A stretch of DNA of 6,145 nt from Ruminococcaceae bacterium UBA6855 (GCA_002451755.1 DKDF01000061.1:18071-24215), one strand, 5' to 3'; shown: positions 1 through 6,128, numbered from the stretch's first letter. Translations and numbers: made by a program. The notes: a model not told the origin generated them from the sequence alone.

Positions 1-2
1 GA

Positions 3-31
3 TTGAATTTTTCATATCGGGGAGCTAAAAC
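3..31 (+). promoter_or_regulatory. Possible weak sigma-A promoter ahead of the transporter operon
   Basis: TTGAAT (3-8) and TAAAAC (26-31) are separated by 17 bp; each matches four of six consensus bases. The position would give a leader of roughly 50 nt before the ATG at 87. The match is weak and the window edge hides what lies upstream, so this is only a candidate. Confidence 0.2.
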
Positions 32-86
32 AGCTGTCTGCGAGCGTGTTTTCCCTGCTTCGCCGCGGACCTGAAGGAGTGTTGAA

Positions 87-2633
87 ATGGGAAAGAGTAA
101 TCTCAAGGAAAAGGTCAGCACGACATGGAACAATGTCGTACTGCACTGGAAAACACCCGCCTTGGGCAAGTATGTCTCCTACAAAGAGATAATTGCCTAC
201 GGCGTCGGAGGAATGGGCGTTCAGTTCGTCATGTTCTTCTGCTCGCTCATCGCGCTTTCCGCAACGAGCTTCCTTGTCGGAAACACGATAGGCATCAAGC
301 CGATGCACTTGCAGTATATGGCGGTCGCATCGACTATTATCGGCTTCGGAATCACTATCGGACGCTCTTACATAATCGACAGCGCCCGCTTCAAATCCGG
401 AAAATTCCGTCCCTGGCTTGCGATAACCGGTATCCCCACCGTTATTATAGCGGTCGTGTTCGTCTGGCTGCCCTATGAGACGATGTCGTATATGCAGAAA
501 GTTATTTCGGTTTTCCTCTGCTACAACCTTCTGCAGTGCTTCTATCCGTTCTTCCAGCAGGCATACACCGACCTTGCAAACGTCATATCGCCCAACTCCC
601 ATGAGCGTACCGATATCGTTTCGGTCTCGTCGATCATCTACTCCATGGCGCCGACCCTCACCGGTCTTTTCGTGCCGATGCTCTCGACCCTCACGGGCGG
701 TCTGAACTCCATCACCACCTACCGTATAATCCATCCCCTCGTCGCTGTTGTCGGACTTCTTCTGTCCTATGTGGCATACGCGGGAACGAGAGAGAGAATA
801 ATCGTGGCGGAGAGCCACGTTACCCAGTTCAAGTTCTCCGACGCATTCCGCGCCGTTGCAAAGAACAAATATTTCTGGATAACTTCCCTTGCAGGCTGGC
901 TCGGCTTCCTTGAGGGCGCAGTCGGCGTTATCATCGGCTGGACATTTATATACGCCTATCCCGACAGAATGGGTCTTTACGGAGTCGCGACGACTCTTAT
1001 CGGCAACGCCTCGCTCTGGGCCATGCTCCTGTGCCCGATAGCGATAAGAGTTATCGGCAAGAGAAACCTGCTCATCTGGTGCAACGTGACGAATGTCATG
1101 CTCATCGGATTGCTCTATCCCCTTTATAACAACATTCCCGCGCTGATAATCCTCTATTACCTCAACGGATTCGTCAACGCTTTCTCGATAGTCTATTCCC
1201 CCGGCATCAACGCCGATATGCGCGACTATCAGCAGTATTTCACCGGCGAGCGCATCGACGGAATGTTCGGCGCGGTCGGCATAATCGGTTCGTTCATCGG
1301 AATGTTCACCGGCATGGTGCTCCCGACCATCTATCAGATGCTCGGCCTTGAGGACAACTACGACGTACTCGAAGTCGCTTCGTTCAGAGAGGATATGTTC
1401 GATGTGCTCATCATCGCCGCAGTTATCGGCGCGGCGCTCAACTTCGTCCCTTATCTCTTCTACGATCTGACGGAGACAAAGCAGCGCGGCATAGTCAAGG
1501 TGCTCAAGATACGCGCGATGTTCGAGGACTACGGCAACGGTATTCTCCGCGACGAAAGCATCGTTGAAGCCATAGACATAATCGACGAGGCAAATCTCCT
1601 CTACAAAGACAGAACTCTCATGACCACGAAGGACGACATCAAGAAGGCAGAGAGACTGCCCGCGAGGACGCCCGAGGAAAAAGAGTTCAGAAAGAACGAA
1701 ATCAAGCGACTGAGAGCCGCTTACAAAGAATTCAACACTCAGAACCGCGGCATAAAGAAAGACCGCGTCAATCAGGCCAAAGCTATGCCCAAGAGCACCG
1801 ATGCCTCAAAGGCGGCGAAAAACGCCGAGAATGCGGCGAGAAAAGCTGCGATAAAGGCGGCAAAGGCTATGCCCAAGAGCACCGACGCCGAGAAGGCGGC
1901 GAGAAAAGCCGCGATAAATACAGCGAAGGCTATGCCCAAGGGCATCGACGCCGCGAAGGCGGCAAGAAAAGCCGCGATAAAGGCCGCGAAGAAAGAGAAC
2001 AGAGAGCTCAACAAGCTCAATGCGGATATCTCCGTGTGCGATTTCATCATCGACGAGATGAACAAATACGACACTCTGCGCATCAAAAAGCAGGTCGAGC
2101 GTTCTATTGCGCTTGACAGAGCCGGATACGCCGGAATATTCAACTACAGCAAAGAGGACATGGCTGAAGCCAAGGCTCTGCCGAAGTCCACTCACGAGGA
2201 GCGCGAGATTCGCAGCGACGCCATAACCCGCGCCCGCGCGCTCAAGAACGCCAGAAAGGCAATGATAAAATTCTACGGCTCGCCCGAAAATATCGTCGAG
2301 CCTTCGGACGATGCGTTCAAGGCCGCAGAGGCTCTGCCGGACGACACCTTCGCGCATCAGCTCGAAAAGAAGAGAACCGTCAAGAAGCTCGTCAACGAGA
2401 AGTCGAAGTACATCAGAAGCGTCAAGCCCCTTCTCGACGCAAGACGCCAGCTGACGGAAAAAGAGAACTACGCGCATCTTGACGACATCCGCGCAAGATA
2501 CGCCGACGCAAAAGCGAACACCGACGCCGAGTACGAGGCGCGCAGAGTCGAGATCGAAAGACTCGAAGAAGAGCGCAAGGCAGACCTCGAGCGCAGGAAG
2601 CAGGAGCGTCTGGCAAAGAAGAACGGAAAGTGA
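87..2633 (+). CDS. GPH-family (MFS_2) cation symporter with a long repeat-bearing cytoplasmic tail
   Basis: This is an inner-membrane secondary transporter of the glycoside-pentoside-hexuronide:cation symporter family (MelB type); the substrate cannot be told. Residues about 33-460 carry the hydrophobic segments. Two family signatures are visible: D98-x-x-R with GKFRPWL (105-111) after the early helices, and D377-x-x-DY (380-381) followed by TGER (386-389) and DG (391-392), like the second MelB loop. Family members are usually about 450-500 aa; this one is 848 aa because roughly 385 residues follow the last helix. That tail is hydrophilic and rich in Lys, Ala, Glu and Arg, probably helical or coiled-coil, and holds six A-x-x-[LM]-P motifs (Pro at 525, 568, 596, 617, 699, 751). 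The last 40 residues are strongly charged. The start is set by AAGGAG at 74-79, 7 nt before the ATG. The next gene starts 10 nt after the stop. The transporter call is firm; the tail's role is unknown. Confidence 0.9.
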   Translation: MGKSNLKEKVSTTWNNVVLHWKTPALGKYVSYKEIIAYGVGGMGVQFVMFFCSLIALSATSFLVGNTIGIKPMHLQYMAVASTIIGFGITIGRSYIIDSARFKSGKFRPWLAITGIPTVIIAVVFVWLPYETMSYMQKVISVFLCYNLLQCFYPFFQQAYTDLANVISPNSHERTDIVSVSSIIYSMAPTLTGLFVPMLSTLTGGLNSITTYRIIHPLVAVVGLLLSYVAYAGTRERIIVAESHVTQFKFSDAFRAVAKNKYFWITSLAGWLGFLEGAVGVIIGWTFIYAYPDRMGLYGVATTLIGNASLWAMLLCPIAIRVIGKRNLLIWCNVTNVMLIGLLYPLYNNIPALIILYYLNGFVNAFSIVYSPGINADMRDYQQYFTGERIDGMFGAVGIIGSFIGMFTGMVLPTIYQMLGLEDNYDVLEVASFREDMFDVLIIAAVIGAALNFVPYLFYDLTETKQRGIVKVLKIRAMFEDYGNGILRDESIVEAIDIIDEANLLYKDRTLMTTKDDIKKAERLPARTPEEKEFRKNEIKRLRAAYKEFNTQNRGIKKDRVNQAKAMPKSTDASKAAKNAENAARKAAIKAAKAMPKSTDAEKAARKAAINTAKAMPKGIDAAKAARKAAIKAAKKENRELNKLNADISVCDFIIDEMNKYDTLRIKKQVERSIALDRAGYAGIFNYSKEDMAEAKALPKSTHEEREIRSDAITRARALKNARKAMIKFYGSPENIVEPSDDAFKAAEALPDDTFAHQLEKKRTVKKLVNEKSKYIRSVKPLLDARRQLTEKENYAHLDDIRARYADAKANTDAEYEARRVEIERLEEERKADLERRKQERLAKKNGK
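1779..1988 (+). repeat. In-frame tandem repeat of 84, 63 and 63 bp in the transporter tail
   Basis: Three consecutive units (1779-1862, 1863-1925, 1926-1988) encode residues 565-592, 593-613 and 614-634. Each begins with the codons for KAMPK and ends with an RKAAI-type stretch. The first unit carries seven extra residues (around KNAENA) compared with the 21-residue form. DNA similarity is high, for example nearly identical AAGGCTATGCCCAAG starts, which points to recent duplication. Unit lengths of 28, 21 and 21 residues are all multiples of seven, as expected if a heptad coiled-coil phase is being kept. Confidence 0.9.
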
Positions 2634-2636
2634 GGA
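2632..2636 (+). promoter_or_regulatory. Ribosome binding site overlapping the transporter stop codon
   Basis: GAGGA begins inside the TGA stop of the transporter and lies 7 nt before the ATG at 2644. It fixes the lipoprotein start there rather than at the in-frame ATG at 2479, which lies inside the transporter and would bury the signal peptide. The overlap suggests translational coupling. Confidence 0.75.
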
Positions 2637-2643
2637 ACAGACG

Positions 2644-3708
2644 ATGAAAAAATTCAGTAAAATAGCAGCAGTTGTTGCGCTGATGCTCGTTGTCTGCCTC
2701 TCTTTCACAGGCTGCGGCAATCTCGGCAACGCGATAATTTCCGCCCTCTCCCTCGAGGTCACGGTCGACGACCCGGCACTCGTCAAGGTTGAGGACATAC
2801 TCGACAAGACCGTCAAGACAGAATCCGTCAAGAGCGGCGACTTCACCTATACATTATATACTGACAACACCGCCTGCATCACGGGCTACACAGGAAGCAA
2901 CCCCGTTGTTTCCATCCCCGCGGAGATAGACGGCGCAAAGGTAGTCGGTCTCGAGAACAAGGCTCTCAAGAGCAGCAGCACGCTCAAGGAGCTCATACTC
3001 CCCGACTCGATCGAGGCAATCGGCAACTATGCCGCGATGTACTGCGACAATCTTGAGAAAGTAACTATCGGCAAGAACATCAAGCACATCGGCATCAGCG
3101 CGTTCGAGGGCTCGCAGGAGAACGCCTACACCGGAAAGAGCAAGCTCACGACCGTTGTTTTCAACGGCGCGCCCAAGACCATATCCGAAAAGGCTTTCTA
3201 CTTCTGCTCCGCGCTGACCGAAATAGTCCTGCCCGAGGGCGTTGAGACCATCGGCGACTGGGCATTTGCGAAGTGCTTCAGCGCAAAGAAGATAATTATC
3301 CCCGAGGGCGTCACCCAGATCGACGACCACGCATTCCTCAAGTGCACCGGAGCGGTCGAGATATCTATTCCCGGCACGGTTGAGAGCATTGCTGTGAGCA
3401 CATTCTACCGCTGCTCCTCTCTCGAGAAGCTCACCCTCGGCGAGGGAATTAAAAAGCTCGAAAAGGGCGCGTTTGAAGAGTGCAAGTCGCTCAAGACGGT
3501 CGTTCTGCCCGAGAGCATGGAAGAGCTCGGCAAATATGCATTCTACAACTGCACCGGACTCGACGAGATAACCATTCACTCCGGAGTCACCGTATTCGGC
3601 GGCGAGATATTCAAGGATGTCGGCAAGCTCACGATTTCGACCGAGAGCGGAAGCGGCGCCGAGAAATACGCGCAGGACAACGGCTTTGATGTTGCCGTTA
3701 TCGGCTGA
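2644..3708 (+). CDS. BspA-like leucine-rich-repeat lipoprotein
   Basis: This is a 354-aa exported protein predicted to be lipid-anchored on the outer face of the cytoplasmic membrane. It begins with MKKFSK, a hydrophobic core (residues about 7-21) and a lipobox-like F-T-G-C with Cys24; Phe at -3 is a mild departure from the usual Leu. After a spacer of about 60 residues come about ten BspA/TpLRR-type units (LRR_5 type) over residues 85-335, with the pattern L-xx-I-x-[IL]-P-xx-[VI]-xx-I-xx-x-AF-xx-C; examples are IVLPEGVETIGDWAFAKC and IIIPEGVTQIDDHAF. The end (SGSGAEKYAQDNGF) resembles the usual C-terminal cap of these proteins. Known relatives serve in adhesion or protein-protein binding; no enzyme domain is seen. 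It lies 10 nt after the transporter and 10 nt before the S51 gene, so co-transcription is likely. The ligand is unknown. Confidence 0.9.
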   Translation: MKKFSKIAAVVALMLVVCLSFTGCGNLGNAIISALSLEVTVDDPALVKVEDILDKTVKTESVKSGDFTYTLYTDNTACITGYTGSNPVVSIPAEIDGAKVVGLENKALKSSSTLKELILPDSIEAIGNYAAMYCDNLEKVTIGKNIKHIGISAFEGSQENAYTGKSKLTTVVFNGAPKTISEKAFYFCSALTEIVLPEGVETIGDWAFAKCFSAKKIIIPEGVTQIDDHAFLKCTGAVEISIPGTVESIAVSTFYRCSSLEKLTLGEGIKKLEKGAFEECKSLKTVVLPESMEELGKYAFYNCTGLDEITIHSGVTVFGGEIFKDVGKLTISTESGSGAEKYAQDNGFDVAVIG

Positions 3709-3709
3709 C

Positions 3710-3714
3710 GGAGG
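3710..3714 (+). promoter_or_regulatory. Ribosome binding site deciding the S51 peptidase start
   Basis: GGAGG lies just after the lipoprotein stop, with a short 4-nt gap to the ATG at 3719. It supports this start over the in-frame ATG at 3617, which lies inside the lipoprotein gene. The resulting N-terminus, MGTIIALGGG, is the expected first strand of the S51 fold. Confidence 0.75.
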
Positions 3715-3718
3715 AAGA

Positions 3719-4414
3719 ATGGGAACGATAATCGCACTCGGCGGCGGCCGTTATGACGACGGCGAGGTCATGCCGATATTTGAAAGAATAGTCAGAGAAT
3801 CGGGCAAAGAAAATCCTCATGTTGTGTTCCTGCCGACTGCCGGACACGACGACACCGAGGGCGACGAGCCCATATGGGAGAGCTTCGAAAAGCTCGGATG
3901 CACGGTTGAGACGCTCAAGCTGACCGACCCCGCGAACACCCGCGAGCACATATATGACACGCTCGTAAACACGGACATTGTCTACGCCGGCGGCGGAAAC
4001 CTCGAGTTCATGATGGACACATTCAAGGCGACCGGCGCGGACGAGGCGCTCAGAGAAGCTTATAAGCGCGGAAAAGTCCTTTCGGGGCTCAGCTCCGGCG
4101 CGATGTGCTGGTTCGACATGGGATATGACGACTGCGGCGAAAACGGCAGCTTCATGTTCGTCGACTGCATCGGGCTTCTCCCCTACTGCTACTGCCCGCA
4201 CTTCATCAGCGAACGCTGGCAGAGCTTCGGGACAGCCGTAATAGGCTGCCGCGTCTCGGGCATCGGAGTCGAGGACGGCGCAGCGCTCATATTCAAAGAC
4301 GGTCACTTCTCCGCCATGTGCGGAAACGACGGCGGAAGCGTGTTCTATTTCGACAAGGACAACGGCTTTGAAAAGAGCGACATAACCGAGGATGCGTCGG
4401 CGCTGGATATATAA
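3719..4414 (+). CDS. Peptidase S51 family protein (peptidase E / cyanophycinase-like)
   Basis: This 231-aa protein has no signal peptide and is predicted to be cytoplasmic. Members of family S51 are serine hydrolases that cleave Asp-X dipeptides (peptidase E) or beta-linked cyanophycin; which bond this one cuts cannot be decided here. The fold markers are in order: N-terminal strand IIALGGG (4-10), VVFLPTA (35-41), DIVYAGGGN (86-94), the nucleophile elbow G-L-S-S-G (123-127) with Ser125 as likely nucleophile, and CPHF (159-162) with His161 as likely catalytic histidine. The Ser-to-His spacing of 36 residues is close to that of E. coli PepE (Ser120/His157). The acidic third residue is probably within D137-E141. 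The elbow has Ser where most members have Ala (GxSAG). Eight cysteines, including C157 and C159 beside the active site, are unusual. It is the last gene of the three-gene cluster, just before a terminator. Length is normal for the family. Confidence 0.88.
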   Translation: MGTIIALGGGRYDDGEVMPIFERIVRESGKENPHVVFLPTAGHDDTEGDEPIWESFEKLGCTVETLKLTDPANTREHIYDTLVNTDIVYAGGGNLEFMMDTFKATGADEALREAYKRGKVLSGLSSGAMCWFDMGYDDCGENGSFMFVDCIGLLPYCYCPHFISERWQSFGTAVIGCRVSGIGVEDGAALIFKDGHFSAMCGNDGGSVFYFDKDNGFEKSDITEDASALDI

Positions 4415-4423
4415 AAATTCATG

Positions 4424-4460
4424 CAGGGAAAACGGAGGATATCTGTTTTCCCTGTTTTTT
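4424..4460 (+). terminator. Strong rho-independent terminator after the S51 gene
   Basis: CAGGGAAAAC (4424-4433) pairs perfectly with GTTTTCCCTG (4445-4454). A G-T wobble and a G-C pair extend the stem inwards to a 7-nt loop (4436-4442). Six T residues follow directly (4455-4460). It starts 10 nt after the stop codon and marks the end of the transporter-lipoprotein-peptidase transcript. Confidence 0.93.
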
Positions 4461-4510
4461 ATTGGGGCATCTATAATCTTGCAATTCCGGCACATGGCGT
4501 AAGTGCGGGC

Positions 4511-4539
4511 TTGCCTAAATCTGCTGAATATGATATGAT
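4511..4539 (+). promoter_or_regulatory. Candidate extended -10 promoter for the phosphorylase-like gene
   Basis: TTGCCT (4511-4516, four of six consensus bases) is followed after 17 bp by TATGAT (4534-4539, five of six). A TG at 4531-4532 in the TGN position makes it an extended -10 element. It lies after a strong terminator and would give a leader of about 100 nt containing the hairpin at 4563-4583. Position and sequence agree, but the leader is rather long and there is no further support. Confidence 0.45.
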
Positions 4540-4562
4540 TTTGTATCAGCTATGCCGATAGC

Positions 4563-4588
4563 GGACAGCCGCAAGGGCTGTCCCTACG
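4563..4588 (+). repeat. GC-rich REP-like hairpin ending in CCCTACG
   Basis: GGACAGCC (4563-4570) pairs perfectly with GGCTGTCC (4576-4583) around a 5-nt loop, and CTACG follows. There is no T-run, so it is not an intrinsic terminator. It stands out as GC-rich in an AT-rich gap. The hairpin-plus-CCCTAC layout recurs at 6103-6128, which suggests dispersed intergenic repeats; whether this exact sequence recurs elsewhere in the genome cannot be seen here. Confidence 0.6.
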
Positions 4589-4648
4589 AGATATATGAGC
4601 TATAGTCATTGCTGAATATTCGATTTAGTTGCAATATGGAGGACAATT

Positions 4649-5413
4649 ATGTGGTGCTTGCCCAAAGACGACTCAAAAGCAGTTATTACTGCACAAGATC
4701 AAATACATAGCGCTCATCGCGAGTGTCACTTGCAACTGCCCGAAACGGCAATTTTATTTTTTATGAGCAAAGCGACAGATTACCTCACATCGCATTATAA
4801 TGCAACGGAACTGCCTGAACCGCTTCCGCGATTTCTTAATTCCTGCTCCATTTGGGAGATTGATGAATCTCAGCTGTGCTTTGCGGACGGAGGACGCGGT
4901 GCTCCGCAAGCAGTAGATACAATCGAAACTCTCGCCGCATTAGGAGTAAAAAATATTATTTCCGTCGGAATGTGCGGAGCATATGATGAAGTCGTCCATG
5001 TCGGTGAAATTATCGCTCCACAAAAGGCTTTTGTGGAGGAAGGAACATCACTTCATTATTACGAGAACATCGAATACTCAAAACCGGACGGTAACCTTCA
5101 AAAAGCCGTCACATCTTTGCTTGGCATACGCAACTATTCTATTGTCTCGACAGATGCCGTATATCGTCAGACATTGTGCAAAGAACAGTTATGGCGAGAT
5201 AAAGGTGCTGTCGGAGTAGATATGGAAACATCGGCAATTTTCAGCGTTTCCAAATATCTCGGCTTAAAAGCTGTAGCTATGCTAATGGTTTCCGATATAC
5301 ACCCGATTGATTCAAATTCTGCGAAATGGGAATGGAAAATGACAAACGAGATGAGATATAATCTCGTCGATCAAGCCGTCGCATTTGCAAGAGCGATTAA
5401 TAATACAAAATAA
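4649..5413 (+). CDS. Nucleoside phosphorylase-superfamily (PNP/UDP, NP-I) protein of uncertain substrate
   Basis: This is a 254-aa predicted cytoplasmic protein of the purine/uridine phosphorylase fold, which cleaves or recognises N-glycosidic bonds of nucleosides. Visible markers are the glycine loop GGRGAP (81-86), NIISVGMCGA (102-111), EGTSLHYY (131-138), VDMETSAIF (190-198) with the ribose-binding pair Met192-Glu193, and VSD (214-216) with Asp216 matching the base-protonating Asp204 of E. coli PNP. The N-terminal GDPxR phosphate motif is not found, and Ser105 stands where E. coli PNP has phosphate-binding Arg87. It may therefore be a hydrolase (nucleosidase) or a divergent member. A clear GGAGGA at 4638-4643, 5 nt before the ATG, supports the start; Met39 is a possible shorter start, but no comparable site precedes it. 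Codons are more AT-rich than in the upstream operon. It appears to have its own promoter, and a gap of 113 nt separates it from the next gene. Confidence 0.82.
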   Translation: MWCLPKDDSKAVITAQDQIHSAHRECHLQLPETAILFFMSKATDYLTSHYNATELPEPLPRFLNSCSIWEIDESQLCFADGGRGAPQAVDTIETLAALGVKNIISVGMCGAYDEVVHVGEIIAPQKAFVEEGTSLHYYENIEYSKPDGNLQKAVTSLLGIRNYSIVSTDAVYRQTLCKEQLWRDKGAVGVDMETSAIFSVSKYLGLKAVAMLMVSDIHPIDSNSAKWEWKMTNEMRYNLVDQAVAFARAINNTK

Positions 5414-5446
5414 TATCTCGCCTATGCTGGAATGAGCCTATTCGAG

Positions 5447-5468
5447 TTTGTACCGCTCGCGCGGCAGC
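5447..5468 (+). repeat. 22-nt repeat, left copy (flanks the DUF2812-like gene)
   Basis: This stretch is TTTGT, one variable base, then CCGCTCGCGCGGCAGC. It matches 6081-6102 at 21 of 22 positions, in the same orientation, differing only at 5452 (A) versus 6086 (G). The core forms a small hairpin, CCGC-TCGC-GCGG. It lies in the gap before the 155-aa gene and is far more GC-rich than its surroundings. Confidence 0.75.
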
Positions 5469-5526
5469 TATATTTAGATTAATAACCACCGAGAAACAAA
5501 TCAGCAAAATAAAACGGAGAAATAAA

Positions 5527-5994
5527 ATGAAAAGCGACCATACATTTGTCTATAAATTCTTTTTGTTTTCTTTAGCCATGCCCGAACGAATGGCGAGGTA
5601 TTTGGAGAAAATGCGCAAAAAGGGCTACAAGCTTGTTGAAATAAGGTATAGCTGTATATTCGTTTTCAAGAAGCAGGAAATCAGAGAAGATTTAAAATAT
5701 GTGATTCTGACAGAACATTATAGATACAATTTGGAATACAAGAAACGGAAATGGGATGATGTCGCATTTTTAGAAAGAAGAAATCCGCAGTTTCATAACG
5801 GCAACGGAGAGCAATGCGATTATCTTGCCGTTGATGTTTGGTATCATGTTTACTTAACTCGCTTTTTGACGGATGAAGATCTTTCAGCTTTGCATGAATA
5901 TAGAAAGCGTTACATGATCAGAGGACAAATACATATAATTATTTTTCTGCTTTCCGTGATCTTTGTTTTAATATATTTGATTTTTCTTAGATAA
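5527..5994 (+). CDS. DUF2812-like protein with one C-terminal transmembrane helix
   Basis: This 155-aa protein has no known function. Residues about 8-50 resemble the DUF2812 pattern: YKFFLF, then MPERMARYLEKMRKKGYKLVEI, then an aromatic/basic strand (Y41, F45, F47). The middle is rich in charged and aromatic residues. Residues about 134-154 form a clear hydrophobic helix (IHIIIFLLSVIFVLIYLIF) ending in Arg, so it is probably anchored in the membrane with a soluble N-terminal part in the cytoplasm. DUF2812 genes in Firmicutes often sit next to PadR-type regulators; none is visible here, although the window ends soon after. GGAGA at 5516-5520 lies 6 nt before the ATG. Codon use is clearly AT-rich, unlike the left operon. 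The assignment rests on the motif pattern alone. It could be read with the phosphorylase-like gene or alone. Confidence 0.75.
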   Translation: MKSDHTFVYKFFLFSLAMPERMARYLEKMRKKGYKLVEIRYSCIFVFKKQEIREDLKYVILTEHYRYNLEYKKRKWDDVAFLERRNPQFHNGNGEQCDYLAVDVWYHVYLTRFLTDEDLSALHEYRKRYMIRGQIHIIIFLLSVIFVLIYLIFLR

Positions 5995-6080
5995 ACAATC
6001 GGCAAACCGAGCGAATTAGCCCACAACACTGCACAGCGATTAGGTGGGATTTATTGTATTACGATAAGTTTGTTAGAGCT
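5995..6080. other. Non-coding gap after the DUF2812-like gene
   Basis: No credible reading frame is seen. Short inverted repeats occur (TCGG-CAAA-CCGA at 5999-6010, and CCCAC 6020-6024 with GTGGG 6044-6048), but neither has a T-tract, so no terminator can be called. The stretch is AT-rich until the repeat at 6081. Confidence 0.5.
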
Positions 6081-6102
6081 TTTGTGCCGCTCGCGCGGCA
6101 GC
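6081..6102 (+). repeat. 22-nt repeat, right copy
   Basis: This is the second copy of the repeat at 5447-5468. Its hairpin is better here: TGCCGC-TCGC-GCGGCA gives six pairs with a 4-nt loop (6085-6100). It leads directly into the hairpin at 6103-6124, so the two look like parts of one composite intergenic element. Confidence 0.75.
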
Positions 6103-6128
6103 GGTGCGTCGAGGTCGCCGCACCCTAC
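6103..6128 (+). repeat. REP-like hairpin ending in CCCTAC
   Basis: GGTGCG (6103-6108) pairs with CGCACC (6119-6124) around a 10-nt loop, within which CG-AGGT-CG (6110-6117) can pair further. CTAC follows with no T-run. The layout matches the hairpin at 4563-4588, though the stem sequence differs. The reverse complement reads GTAGGGTGCG, the type of sequence found in dispersed intergenic repeats of many bacteria. Confidence 0.55.

Noticed and set aside
12..818. Minus-strand open frame of 268 codons
   Set aside because: It is antisense to the transporter's membrane domain and gives a charged, domain-less protein. It reflects GC-rich codon structure on the other strand.
2479..2643. Upstream in-frame start for the lipoprotein
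   Set aside because: It would overlap the transporter by about 150 nt and place 55 polar residues before the signal peptide. The ATG at 2644 has a ribosome site and gives a normal lipoprotein N-terminus.
1806..2846. Long minus-strand open frame (346 codons)
   Set aside because: It lies opposite the Lys/Ala/Glu-rich transporter tail and continues into the lipoprotein gene. Its protein has no recognisable domain, and the plus-strand genes explain the region fully.
4461..4477. TATAAT at 4472-4477 as the main promoter -10
   Set aside because: The hexamer is perfect, but no acceptable -35 sits 16-18 bp upstream, where the terminator's 3' arm and T-tract lie. The extended -10 site at 4531-4539 fits better.
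3698..4495. Minus-strand open frame of 265 codons, plus a similar one at 2854-3579
   Set aside because: Both are antisense to the S51 and LRR genes. The first also runs through the terminator; neither product has recognisable motifs.
4563..4583. Hairpin as an intrinsic terminator
   Set aside because: No T-run follows the stem, and the true terminator for the upstream operon lies at 4424-4460.
4415..4648. Riboswitch upstream of the phosphorylase-like gene
   Set aside because: No known purine or other riboswitch core could be recognised; the only structure is the simple hairpin, which looks like a repeat.
5447..6102. CRISPR array or phage attachment sites
   Set aside because: Only two repeat copies over 600 bp apart with a gene between them is not an array, and no integrase, Cas or phage gene is visible.
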